DNA from: Lysobacter_F sp035645555
GTDB lineage: Bacteria > Pseudomonadota > Gammaproteobacteria > Xanthomonadales > Xanthomonadaceae
Direction: 5' to 3'
Length of the DNA stretch: 17,882 bases
Assembly: GCA_035645555.1 (NCBI GenBank)
Contig: DASQMI010000059.1
Span: 1-17,882 of the forward strand
Shown: in pieces, positions 1 through 6,328 of the stretch
Numbering within the stretch: the stretch's first letter is position 1
How the letters are laid out: each line of letters begins with the position of its first letter
Notes under the pieces: model-generated
Told to the model about the DNA's origin: nothing
The model's input: the letters and a program-made list of their open reading frames with translations, nothing else
Database searches by the model: none
Made by a program: the position numbers and the translations under genes

Positions 1-204
1 GTCCTCCGCGCTGTCCGGGTCGGCGGCCGGCGGCATGCCGGTCACGGGCTGGCCGGGCGTGCCGACCGGGGCCGGCAGCGCGGCACGGGCGTCGCTGCCG
101 TCGGCGGCGACCTCGCTGTCGGCCGCGGCGCGCTCGCCGGCGTCGTCGCGACCGCAACCCGCCGCGGCCAGGGCCACGGCGAGCGCGATGGCCAGTCGGT
201 GCAT
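1..204 (-). CDS. Putative lipoprotein, N-terminal 68 residues only
   Basis: The reading frame starts at the ATG at 204 and runs off the left edge, so only the first 68 residues are visible. It opens with a short hydrophobic stretch ending in the lipobox AAGC, with Cys17 as the predicted lipidated residue, preceded by MHRLAIALAVALAA. After the Cys the chain is Asp/Ala/Pro-rich and low in complexity, as in a flexible linker tethering a domain to a membrane. The start lies one base after the stop codon of the DUF1439 lipoprotein gene, so the two are very probably cotranscribed and translationally coupled. No domain can be named from the visible part. The lipoprotein call rests on the signal alone; the function is unknown. 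Confidence 0.7.
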   Translation of the reverse strand, partial: MHRLAIALAVALAAAGCGRDDAGERAAADSEVAADGSDARAALPAPVGTPGQPVTGMPPAADPDSAED

Positions 205-205
205 G

Positions 206-748
206 TCAGTTCTCCAGTTCGATGCGGACCTGGCCGTCGGCGATGCGCGTGCGGGCGATGCGTCGTGCGCCCAGGCGTGCCAGCAGGCCGTCATCGAGCC
301 GATATACCGGTTCGTTGCGGGCGTAGTCCAGCAGCCAGGCGTTGAGCGCGTCGCGGACCGTCGCGTTCATCGTGCCGCCGAGCGCCGGGACCGCCACGTC
401 CTCCAGCCGCGGTGCGTCCAGGTGCAGGCCGCGGGTGGCGGGATCGAAGCGCAGCCCGCTGGTCAGCGCGAACCGGCCGGCCGGGGTGCGGCTGCTGCGG
501 CCGAGCGTGCCGATGCCGACGTCGAAGGCGACGTGCAGGCGGTCGTCGCCGGGCGGGATGCTCAGGCGCGGATTCAGCAGCGACAGCGACAGCAGCCCGC
601 CGGCCTGCGGGTAATCGCGCGGGAACCGCCGCTCCAGCTGCTGCTGCAGCTGCGCCTGGGTGAACGCCAGCGAATCGCCCAGCAGCGCCGTGACGCCGGC
701 GCAGCCGGCCAGCAGCAGGAAGAGCAGGACAGCGACGCCGCGGGCCAT
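206..748 (-). CDS. DUF1439-family lipoprotein
   Basis: This 180-residue protein begins with a lipoprotein signal peptide (MARGVAVLLFLLLAGC; lipobox LAGC, Cys16). The mature part carries features of the DUF1439 family: an early TQAQLQQQLERRFP helix and alternating strands such as LLSLSLLNPRLSIPPGDDRLHVAFDVGIG. That family includes small E. coli lipoproteins such as YceB and resembles lipid-binding folds, but no member function is established here. The length fits the family. GATGAGG upstream of the ATG is an acceptable ribosome binding site. The next lipoprotein gene starts one base after its stop. The 72 bp between it and the upstream diiron-protein gene contain a CCCACC/GGTGGG inverted repeat at 772-791 without a T run. 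The family call is by recognition, not by a search. Confidence 0.7.
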   Translation of the reverse strand: MARGVAVLLFLLLAGCAGVTALLGDSLAFTQAQLQQQLERRFPRDYPQAGGLLSLSLLNPRLSIPPGDDRLHVAFDVGIGTLGRSSRTPAGRFALTSGLRFDPATRGLHLDAPRLEDVAVPALGGTMNATVRDALNAWLLDYARNEPVYRLDDGLLARLGARRIARTRIADGQVRIELEN

Positions 749-820
749 GGTGCCTCATCCGGTCGGGAGCTCCCACCTTACCCGCGGTGGGTGAATCGGC
801 GGTCAGCGGCGCGCGGCGGC

Positions 821-1552
821 TCAGCCCGCGGGCGCGAGCGTGCGCGCCAGCTCGCGCAGCAGCGCGGCGCCGTCGCCGGACCAGGCGCTGCCGTGCATGC
901 AGGCCAGTACGCGTGGGTCCTGCGCCGCCAGGCGGGTGAGCATCGCGGTGGTGTCCGGTGCGTGCGCGTAGTAGTCCATCGGCCGGCGGAAATCCTCGCT
1001 CGGGCCGAGGATGTCGCCGCCGGTGAGCGCCTGCTGGCCGTGGCCGGGCTGGGTGAACAGGTCGCCGCAGAAGAACGTGCCGGTGGTGGTGTCCATCAGC
1101 AGGCCGCATTCCCAGCCGTGCGGCAGGTGCGGGGTGTCGAACCAGCGCACCGCGTGGCGGCCGAGCGTGAGCACCTCGCCGTCGGCCAGCGCGCGTGGCG
1201 GGCGGTCGGCGAGGTCGGCCACCGACACCATCGCCGCGATCTGCCCGCACAGCGGCACCGCCTGCGGGGCGGCGGCGAGGAAGTCGTTGAGCGAGCCGCA
1301 CTCGTCCGCCTCCACGTGCGAGAAACCGACGTAGCGCAGGCGCTGCAGCGGCATCACCCGCGCGATCGCCTCGCTCACCAGCGGGAACATCCGCCGCGGC
1401 CCGGTGTGGAACAGCAGCGGTTCGTCGTCGACGACGAGGTACTGGTTGAAGCTGAACAGCTGGCCGTCGGGCAGGGTGACCGGGGTGTTGATGCGGTAGA
1501 TGCCGCTTTCGATCTCGTGGACGTTGGTGCCGGACTGCGGATTGGTGAGCAT
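821..1552 (-). CDS. Metallo-beta-lactamase-fold protein with an ODP/flavodiiron-like diiron site
   Basis: The protein has 243 residues from the ATG at 1552, chosen because GAGGAGG lies 6 bases upstream; the frame can be extended to 1696, but the added residues are Pro/Arg/Ala-rich and unlike the fold. The ligand pattern is that of the oxygen-binding diiron domain of flavodiiron proteins: H79-x-E81-x-D83, a histidine in PHLPHGW (H142 or H145), D164 in FCGDLF, and H220 in MHGSAW near the end. The position that is usually His after the Asp is Glu84 (SHVEADECGS). There is no flavodoxin or rubredoxin domain, so it is a stand-alone ODP-type domain. Known relatives bind or reduce O2 or NO, or sense O2. 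It has no signal peptide and is probably cytoplasmic. It is divergent from an ECF sigma/anti-sigma pair. A hydrolase role is the main alternative. Confidence 0.78.
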   Translation of the reverse strand: MLTNPQSGTNVHEIESGIYRINTPVTLPDGQLFSFNQYLVVDDEPLLFHTGPRRMFPLVSEAIARVMPLQRLRYVGFSHVEADECGSLNDFLAAAPQAVPLCGQIAAMVSVADLADRPPRALADGEVLTLGRHAVRWFDTPHLPHGWECGLLMDTTTGTFFCGDLFTQPGHGQQALTGGDILGPSEDFRRPMDYYAHAPDTTAMLTRLAAQDPRVLACMHGSAWSGDGAALLRELARTLAPAG

Positions 1553-1584
1553 GGGAACCTCCTCGATGAGACCGGGAGGTGTCG

Positions 1585-1613
1585 CCGGCGCGCGCGGCGT
1601 TACAGCGCGCCGG
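1585..1613. promoter_or_regulatory. 9-bp inverted repeat between divergent genes, possible operator
   Basis: CCGGCGCGC at 1585-1593 and GCGCGCCGG at 1605-1613 form a perfect inverted repeat with an 11-base spacer, so the centres of the arms are 20 bp (about two helical turns) apart. It lies in the 88-bp gap between the diiron-protein gene (minus) and the ECF sigma gene (plus), where it could bind a dimeric regulator. In DNA this rich in GC such repeats also occur by chance, so the role is inference. Confidence 0.3.
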
Positions 1614-1640
1614 TGCCGGGCGCAGCGGTAAGCTGTGGGC

Positions 1641-2216
1641 ATGAGCGCGGCGGATGCAGGCGGGTACGGAATCGAGGCCGAGCTGGCGGCCCGCATCGCC
1701 CGCGCGGGGCCCGGTGATGCGCGCGACGCCGAGGCCGAGCTGTACCGGCTGCTCGCCCCGCGCGCGCGCCGTTACGGCCTGCGCCACCTGCGCGACGAGC
1801 AGGCCGCGGTCGACCTGATGCAGCACGTGATGGCGCTGACCCTGGAGCAGCTGCGCGACGGCCGCCTGCGCGAGCCGGAGCGGGTGGTGTCGTTCGTGCT
1901 CGGCGCCTGCCGGATGACCGCGCTGGAGATGCAGCGCAGCGCGCGCCGGCGCGAGGAGCTGCTGCAGCGCTACGGCGATGCGCTGGTCGGCGAGACCGAA
2001 GCGCCGCCGGCGTTCGACCACGAGCGCGTCGCCGACTGCCTGCACCGCCTGTCCGAGCGCGAGCGCTCGGTGCTGCTGATGAGCTTCTACGAGGAGCGCG
2101 CGGCGGGCGAAGTCGGGCGCGCGCTCGGGCTCAGCGCCGGCAACGTGCGGGTGATCCGCCACCGCGGCATCGTCAAGCTGCGCAGCTGCATCGAATCCGG
2201 ACGGAGACGCGCATGA
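1641..2216 (+). CDS. ECF-type RNA polymerase sigma factor
   Basis: This 191-residue protein has a sigma-70 region 2-like segment at about 28-100 (AEAELYRLLAPRARRYGLRH, then DLMQHVMALTL) and a region 4 helix-turn-helix at about 128-183 (CLHRLSERERSVLLMSFY, then GLSAGNVRVIRHRGIVKL). The size and two-domain layout are those of ECF sigma factors; region 1 and a long region 3 are absent. The ATG at 1641 is used; a GTG two codons upstream (1635) is possible, and neither has a strong ribosome binding site. Its stop overlaps the start of the anti-sigma candidate as ATGA, implying coupled translation. I found no convincing GGAAC-type autoregulatory promoter in front of it. The subgroup and target promoters cannot be assigned from sequence alone. 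Confidence 0.85.
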   Translation: MSAADAGGYGIEAELAARIARAGPGDARDAEAELYRLLAPRARRYGLRHLRDEQAAVDLMQHVMALTLEQLRDGRLREPERVVSFVLGACRMTALEMQRSARRREELLQRYGDALVGETEAPPAFDHERVADCLHRLSERERSVLLMSFYEERAAGEVGRALGLSAGNVRVIRHRGIVKLRSCIESGRRRA

Positions 2217-2776
2217 GCCCGGTCGATCCCGACACCCACCCGGATGCCGCGACGTTGCTGGACTACTGGTTCGGCGACACCGATGCGGCCGCGACCGAGG
2301 CCGTCGACGCGCACCTGATGCACTGCGACGCTTGCGGCGCCGAGGTCGACGCGCTGGCCGCGCTGACACGCGCGGTGCGCGGCGCGTTCGCCGCGGGCGC
2401 GCTCGGCGCGGTGGTCGCGGCGGATTTCGTGGCGCGGCTCGCCGCGCGCGGATTGCGCGTGCGCGAATACCGAGTGCCCCGGGACGGCAGCGTCTTCTGC
2501 ACGGTGGCGCCCGACGACGACGTGCTGGTCAGCCGACTCGAGGCCCCGCTGCACGGCGTCCGCCGGCTCGACGTGGTCGAGGAGGCGCCGCACGGCGCCC
2601 GCCGGAGGGAGGACGTGCCGTTCGATCCGGAGCGCGGCGAGGTGGTGCTGGCGGTGCGGCTGGCGCTGGTGCGCGCGCTGCCCGAGCACGCGCTGCGGTT
2701 GCGGTTGCTGGCGGTGGACGAGGACGGCAGCCGCGAGATCGGCCACTACACGTTCCACCACACGCCGTGGCGCTGA
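2213..2776 (+). CDS. Putative soluble zinc-finger (ZAS-type) anti-sigma factor
   Basis: The 187-residue product overlaps the sigma gene by 4 bases (ATGA). Its N-terminal 50 residues contain H9-x24-H34-x3-C38-x2-C41 (HLMHCDAC), the ligand spacing expected for a zinc-binding anti-sigma (ZAS) domain. In known ZAS proteins such as RsrA and ChrR, the Zn site holds the sigma factor and can respond to oxidative or singlet-oxygen stress. After residue 50 an Ala-rich helix leads to a charged, strand-rich domain (about 75-187). I see no transmembrane helix, so it should be cytoplasmic, unlike RseA-type factors. The C-terminal domain is not one I recognise; ChrR has a cupin there, which I cannot confirm. 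The role is inferred from the motif and gene order. Confidence 0.7.
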   Translation: MSPVDPDTHPDAATLLDYWFGDTDAAATEAVDAHLMHCDACGAEVDALAALTRAVRGAFAAGALGAVVAADFVARLAARGLRVREYRVPRDGSVFCTVAPDDDVLVSRLEAPLHGVRRLDVVEEAPHGARRREDVPFDPERGEVVLAVRLALVRALPEHALRLRLLAVDEDGSREIGHYTFHHTPWR

Positions 2777-2785
2777 GCGCTCAGC
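2772..2785. repeat. 14-bp perfect palindrome across two convergent stop codons
   Basis: GCTGAGCGCTCAGC is a perfect palindrome. It contains the TGA of the anti-sigma gene (2774-2776) and, on the other strand, the TGA of the thioredoxin-fold gene (2781-2783), so the two genes end 4 bp apart. It has no loop and no T run, so it is a poor terminator. It may be coincidence. Confidence 0.4.
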
Positions 2786-3146
2786 CGGCGCGGACCTGGT
2801 CGATCGCCGCCACGAACGCCGCCGTGCCCGGCCACGGGCTGATGCGGCCGAGCTTGCGCCGGCCGCGGAACACGAAGAACGCCGGAATGCCGTGCAGGCC
2901 GAAGCGGGTGGCCATGGCCGGATCCTCGTAGACGTTGTCGTGCAGCCACTGCACGTCCGGCCACAGGAAACGCTCCGGCGTCAGCAGCATCTGGCTCTTG
3001 GCGATGTCGCAGTTGGGGCAGTCGCGCCCCCACAGGAACAGGATGCGCACGATGCCGTCGTCGGCCAGCATGCCGTCGAGCTCGGCCTCGCGCACCCGCT
3101 GCATCGGGAACTGCCGGAAGAACTGCGGGTGCGCGCTGTCGGTCAT
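2781..3146 (-). CDS. Thioredoxin-fold protein with a CPNC active site
   Basis: The protein has 121 residues from the ATG at 3146. The central strand runs into a CxxC motif, FLWGRDCPNC (Cys43 and Cys46), followed by a helix; GIPAFFVFRG supplies the cis-proline (Pro88) and the following strand. This is a minimal thioredoxin fold, probably a cytoplasmic thiol-disulfide oxidoreductase, since there is no signal peptide or lipobox. CPNC is unlike the CGPC of TrxA or the CPHC of DsbA, so the redox potential and partner cannot be predicted. The start overlaps the stop of the DUF2784 gene as ATGA and there is no good ribosome binding site, so translation probably depends on coupling. The frame extends to 3356, but the extra residues overlap the DUF2784 gene and are low-complexity. 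Confidence 0.8.
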   Translation of the reverse strand: MTDSAHPQFFRQFPMQRVREAELDGMLADDGIVRILFLWGRDCPNCDIAKSQMLLTPERFLWPDVQWLHDNVYEDPAMATRFGLHGIPAFFVFRGRRKLGRISPWPGTAAFVAAIDQVRAG

Positions 3147-3565
3147 GCGGAACGGGAACGCGGGCGCCGCTGCGGCGGCACGAAGCGCCAAGTTATCGCC
3201 ACCAGCACCGCGAAGGCGGTGTAGGCGGCGACGAACGTCCACCACGGCAGGTCGTAATACAGCACGCGCGACAGCCAGTGCTCGATGAAGGATTCGCGGT
3301 AGGCCGTCTGGCCCGCGCGTGTGCGCAGCTGCTGTTCCCACACCGTCAGCGGGCACAGCGCGCCCAGCCAGGCCTGCAGCGCGATGAAGCCCATCAGCGC
3401 GAGATGCACGACGCGCAGGCGGAAGCCGCGTACCCAGCGCCAGCCGCGCACGCCGCCGACCAGGAACAGCACCTCGCCGAACACCACGAACACCACCACG
3501 CCGACGTGCAGCGCGAGGATCGCATCGGCCAGTAGCGCCGCGGTGCCGGACGCGATCCCCGTCAT
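3143..3565 (-). CDS. DUF2784 family inner-membrane protein
   Basis: This 140-residue protein has three clear membrane segments (about 10-37, 52-71 and 108-127) and a basic C-terminus (PPQRRPRSRSA). The segment CPLTVWEQQLR (71-81) right after the second helix is the signature I associate with DUF2784, a small uncharacterised family of membrane proteins. A GAGGAGGA ribosome binding site lies 8 bases before the ATG and inside the end of the EF-G-like gene, whose stop is 4 bases upstream. It overlaps the thioredoxin-fold gene by 4 bases. Cys71 next to the membrane might be a partner for that CxxC protein, but this is speculation from adjacency. Confidence 0.8.
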   Translation of the reverse strand: MTGIASGTAALLADAILALHVGVVVFVVFGEVLFLVGGVRGWRWVRGFRLRVVHLALMGFIALQAWLGALCPLTVWEQQLRTRAGQTAYRESFIEHWLSRVLYYDLPWWTFVAAYTAFAVLVAITWRFVPPQRRPRSRSA

Positions 3566-3569
3566 CGGC

Positions 3570-5615
3570 TCATTCCTCCTCGTGCCTGGGCTTGTACGCC
3601 TCGACGAGCTTCTGCTGCACGTTGGCCGGCACCGGCTCGTAATGGCTGAAGTCGAGCGAGTAGCGGCCGCGCCCGGCGGTGATCGACTTCAGCTCGGCGG
3701 CGAAGCCTTCCAGCTCCGACAGCGGCACCTGCGCCTCGACCACCACGTCGCCGCGCACGCTGTCGGTGCCCAGGATGCGCGCGCGCTTGCCGGCGAGGTT
3801 GCCGCTGATGTCACCCATGTGCGTTTCCGGTGCGGTGACTTCGAGATCGACGATCGGCTCCAGCACCTGCGGCCGCGCCTTCAGCACCGCGTCGAGAAAC
3901 GCCTTGCGCCCGGCGGTGACGAACGCGACTTCCTTGCTGTCGACCGGATGGTGCTTGCCGTCGTAGACGGTCACGCGCACGTCCTGCAGCGGGTAGCCCG
4001 CGACCGCGCCGGTGGCCAGCACCTGGCGCACGCCCTTCTCGACCGCCGGGATGAACTGGTTCGGGATCACGCCGCCCTTGACCTCGTCGACGAACTCGAA
4101 GCCGCCGCCGCGCGGCAGCGGCTCGACGCGCAGGAACACCTCGCCGAACTGGCCGGCGCCACCAGTCTGCTTCTTGTGCCGGTGGTGGCCATCGGCGCGC
4201 GCGCCGATCGTCTCGCGGTAGGCGATTTTCGGCGGGCGCGACTTCACCTCCACGCCGTAGCGGTCGCGCAGACGTTCCAGGTTGACGCGCAGGTGCAGGT
4301 CGGACAGGCCGCGCACGATGGTCTCGTTGGTCTCGGCGGTGTGTTCGACCACGAAGCACGGGTCCTCTTCGGCGAGCTTGTGCAGGGCGTTGGCGAGCTT
4401 CTGCTCCTGGCCCTTGCTGGCCGCCTCCACCGCCAGCCCGAACATCGGCTTGGGGAAGTCGAGTGGGGCGAGGTGCAGGTGGTCCTCGTCGTGGCTGTCG
4501 TGCAGCACGGCGTCGAAGTGCACCTCCTCGACCTTGGCGACCGCGGCGATGTCGCCCGGGATCGCCTGCTCGATCTCGATGTGCTCCTTGCCCTTCAGCT
4601 TGAACAGGTGGCCGACCTTGAACGGCTTGCGGCCGTCGTCGACGAACAGCTGGGTGTCGCGCTTCACCGTGCCTTGGTAGACGCGGAATACGCCGAGCTT
4701 GCCGACGAACGGATCGTTGGCGATTTTGAAGACGTCGGCGATGACGTGCGCCTTCGGGTCCGGCCGGGCCTCGATCGGCTGCGCATCGGCGCCGCTGCCC
4801 TTGCGGAACTGCGGCGGATTGGCCTCGCCCGGATGCGGGAACAGCCGCTCGGCGACGTCGAGCAGTTCGCGCACGCCCGCGCCGCTGCGTGCCGAGCAGA
4901 ACAGCACCGGCACCAGATGGCCCTCGCGCAGGCATTGCTCGAACGCATCGTGCAGCTCCTGGCCTGACAGCCCGCCCTCGCCGAGGTCGAGGAAATGTTC
5001 CATCACCGTCTCGTTGATCTCGACCACCTGGTCGATGATCTTCTGGTGCCATTCGGCGACCGGGCCGAAATCGCTGTCGCCTTCCCCGCTGCCGAAACAG
5101 TCCACCACCGCGCGACCGCCGTTCGCGGGCAGGTTGAGCGGCAGGCACTCCGGGCCGAACGCGTCGCGCAGCTCGTCGAGGATGCGCCGGCAGTCGGCGC
5201 CGTCGTGGTCGATCTTGTTGACCACCACGACGCGGCACAGGTTGCGCGCCTTGGCGTACTCCATCATCCGGCGCGCGCCGTATTCGACGCCACCGTCGCA
5301 GGAGACCACGATCGCCACGGTCTCCACCGCCGCCAGCGCCGACAGCGCGGGGCCGCGGAAGTCGGGATAGCCGGGGGTGTCGATCAGGTTGACGTGGATG
5401 CCGGCGTGGTCGGTGCTGGCGATGCCGGCGTCGAGCGAGTGTCCGCGCTGCTTCTCGATCGGATCGAAGTCGGACACCGTGTTGCCGCGCTCGATGGTGC
5501 CTGCCGTCTGGATTGCGCCGCCGGCATGCAGCAGGGCTTCGAACAGGGTGGTTTTGCCGGCGCCGGGGTGGCCTGCGAGGGCCACGTTGCGGATCTGCTC
5601 GGTGGTGTAAGGCAT
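3570..5615 (-). CDS. Elongation factor G-like GTPase (FusA2-type)
   Basis: The protein has 681 residues from the ATG at 5615, chosen for AAAAGGAG 7 bases upstream; the longer frame to 5882 adds only low-complexity residues. It has the EF-G domain order: G1 GHPGAGKT (15-22), G3 DTPGY (79-83), G4 NKID (133-136), domain II at about 290-390, domains III-V with QTGGAGQFG and a domain IV loop ending VDSKEVAF. It differs from canonical EF-G: the G3 His of DTPGH, which aids GTP hydrolysis, is Tyr83; switch I reads RGHS where EF-G has RGIT; and G1 lacks the AHIDAGKT context. These changes mark the EF-G-like/FusA2 paralogue family rather than the housekeeping fusA beside tufA and rpsL. Its job is unsettled; ribosome binding or recycling under special conditions are possibilities. 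It is the first gene of a run with DUF2784 and thioredoxin-fold genes. Confidence 0.9.
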   Translation of the reverse strand: MPYTTEQIRNVALAGHPGAGKTTLFEALLHAGGAIQTAGTIERGNTVSDFDPIEKQRGHSLDAGIASTDHAGIHVNLIDTPGYPDFRGPALSALAAVETVAIVVSCDGGVEYGARRMMEYAKARNLCRVVVVNKIDHDGADCRRILDELRDAFGPECLPLNLPANGGRAVVDCFGSGEGDSDFGPVAEWHQKIIDQVVEINETVMEHFLDLGEGGLSGQELHDAFEQCLREGHLVPVLFCSARSGAGVRELLDVAERLFPHPGEANPPQFRKGSGADAQPIEARPDPKAHVIADVFKIANDPFVGKLGVFRVYQGTVKRDTQLFVDDGRKPFKVGHLFKLKGKEHIEIEQAIPGDIAAVAKVEEVHFDAVLHDSHDEDHLHLAPLDFPKPMFGLAVEAASKGQEQKLANALHKLAEEDPCFVVEHTAETNETIVRGLSDLHLRVNLERLRDRYGVEVKSRPPKIAYRETIGARADGHHRHKKQTGGAGQFGEVFLRVEPLPRGGGFEFVDEVKGGVIPNQFIPAVEKGVRQVLATGAVAGYPLQDVRVTVYDGKHHPVDSKEVAFVTAGRKAFLDAVLKARPQVLEPIVDLEVTAPETHMGDISGNLAGKRARILGTDSVRGDVVVEAQVPLSELEGFAAELKSITAGRGRYSLDFSHYEPVPANVQQKLVEAYKPRHEEE

Positions 5616-5633
5616 CGGGGTGCTCCTTTTGAA

Positions 5634-5659
5634 AAGTCCGGCCAGGGATGGCCGGGCTT
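5634..5659 (-). promoter_or_regulatory. Terminator-like hairpin in the leader of the EF-G-like gene, possible attenuator
   Basis: Read on the minus strand, an 11-bp stem (one G-T pair) with a 4-base loop TCCC ends in CTTTTC, followed at once by the AAAAGGAG ribosome binding site at 5630-5623. Stem arms: 5634-5644 and 5649-5659. A stable GC stem with a T run in front of a ribosome binding site is the layout of a leader attenuator or a termination point. The T run is only four bases, and two of them pair into the stem. No alternative pairing or ligand domain is evident. Confidence 0.35.
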
Positions 5660-5660
5660 C

Positions 5661-5853
5661 TGCGGAGGGATCCGCATCCAATGCCGTCATGGCTGTCCGC
5701 GCAGCGCGCCCGAGCGGGAACGCTCGGCGGGCGGTCATGGCGGGGGTCGGGGCCACCTTAGCGCCGGAACGCGTGGAGGTCGCGTTGCGTCGCACAAGGG
5801 TGCGACCGGCCCGCGCCGCCGCGCCCGGCCTCACCCCCGCTTGCGCGCGGCGG
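5661..5853. repeat. Cluster of hairpins filling the divergent intergenic region
   Basis: The 281 bp between the EF-G-like gene and the OsmC gene hold no credible gene. Besides the hairpin at 5634-5659 I see TGCGGA-GGGA-TCCGCA (5661-5676), CCGAGCG-GGAA-CGCTCGG (5710-5727), GTCGCA-CAAGGG-TGCGAC (5789-5806) and a 9-bp stem CCGCCGCGC/GCGCGGCGG (5816-5824 and 5845-5853). On the plus strand the first two hairpins, counting 5634-5659, share the loop GGGA preceded by A. The whole could be a structured leader, an unannotated small RNA, or chance at high GC. Confidence 0.35.
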
Positions 5854-5896
5854 TGCTCCAATCCGTAATCGCGTTTTCCCACTCCTGGAGCCCCGC

Positions 5897-6328
5897 ATGG
5901 CCATCACCCGTCACGCCACCGCCCGCTGGGAGGGCGACCTGAAATCCGGGCAGGGCCGGCTCGACACCCCGCAGAGCGGCGTGTTCGCCGACACCCGCTA
6001 CGGCTTCAACAGCCGCTTCGGCGACGAGAAGGGCACCAACCCCGAGGAGCTGATCGCCGCCGCGCACGCCGGCTGCTTCGCAATGGCGCTGTCGGCGAAG
6101 CTCACCGAGGCCGGGCATCCGCCGACGCGGCTGGACGCGCGCGCCGACGTCGAGCTGGCGATGGACGGCGGCCCGCACGTCAGCGGCATCCGTCTGCGCG
6201 TGCGCGGCGAGGTGCCGGGCATCGATGCGGCGAAGTTCCAGGCGGTGGCCGAGGACGCCAAGGCGAACTGCCCGATCTCGAAAGCGCTGTCCGCGGTGCC
6301 GATCGCGCTGGAGGCCACACTCGCTTGA
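5897..6328 (+). CDS. OsmC-family peroxiredoxin
   Basis: This 143-residue protein matches the OsmC/Ohr superfamily in length and pattern: TNPEELIAAAHAGCFAMALS with the first redox Cys at 60, and NCPISKAL with the second at 125. The opening TRHATARWEGDLKSGQG and the core RYGFNSRFGDEKGTNPEEL look more like OsmC than Ohr. Family members reduce organic hydroperoxides in the cytoplasm using the two cysteines, often with lipoylated dehydrogenase subunits as electron donors. The ATG at 5897 has GGAG 6 bases upstream. A weak TTGCGC (5841) and TAATCG (5866) pair with 19-base spacing lies upstream but is poor. The alpha/beta hydrolase gene overlaps its end by 4 bases. Which peroxides it acts on cannot be told. 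Confidence 0.9.
   Translation: MAITRHATARWEGDLKSGQGRLDTPQSGVFADTRYGFNSRFGDEKGTNPEELIAAAHAGCFAMALSAKLTEAGHPPTRLDARADVELAMDGGPHVSGIRLRVRGEVPGIDAAKFQAVAEDAKANCPISKALSAVPIALEATLA

Noticed and set aside
1554..1559. GGAACC as an ECF -35 element for the sigma gene
   Set aside because: The nearest GTC-type -10 is about 21 bases away instead of 16-17, and the bases are part of the start region of the divergent gene.
1553..1696. N-terminal extension of the diiron protein
   Set aside because: The added residues are low-complexity and overlap the sigma gene, while the ATG at 1552 has a strong GAGGAGG site.
35..1717. Long plus-strand open frame of 560 codons
   Set aside because: It is antisense to three minus-strand genes with clear motifs and is rich in Arg/Ala/Gly/Gln, as expected of a shadow frame in high-GC DNA.
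291..2369. Long minus-strand open frame of 692 codons
   Set aside because: It crosses the DUF1439, diiron-protein and sigma genes in the wrong frames and shows only Arg/Pro/Ala-rich low-complexity sequence.
5620..5868. Plus-strand frame of 82 codons in the hairpin-rich gap
   Set aside because: No ATG start, no ribosome binding site and Ala/Arg-rich composition; it looks like chance.
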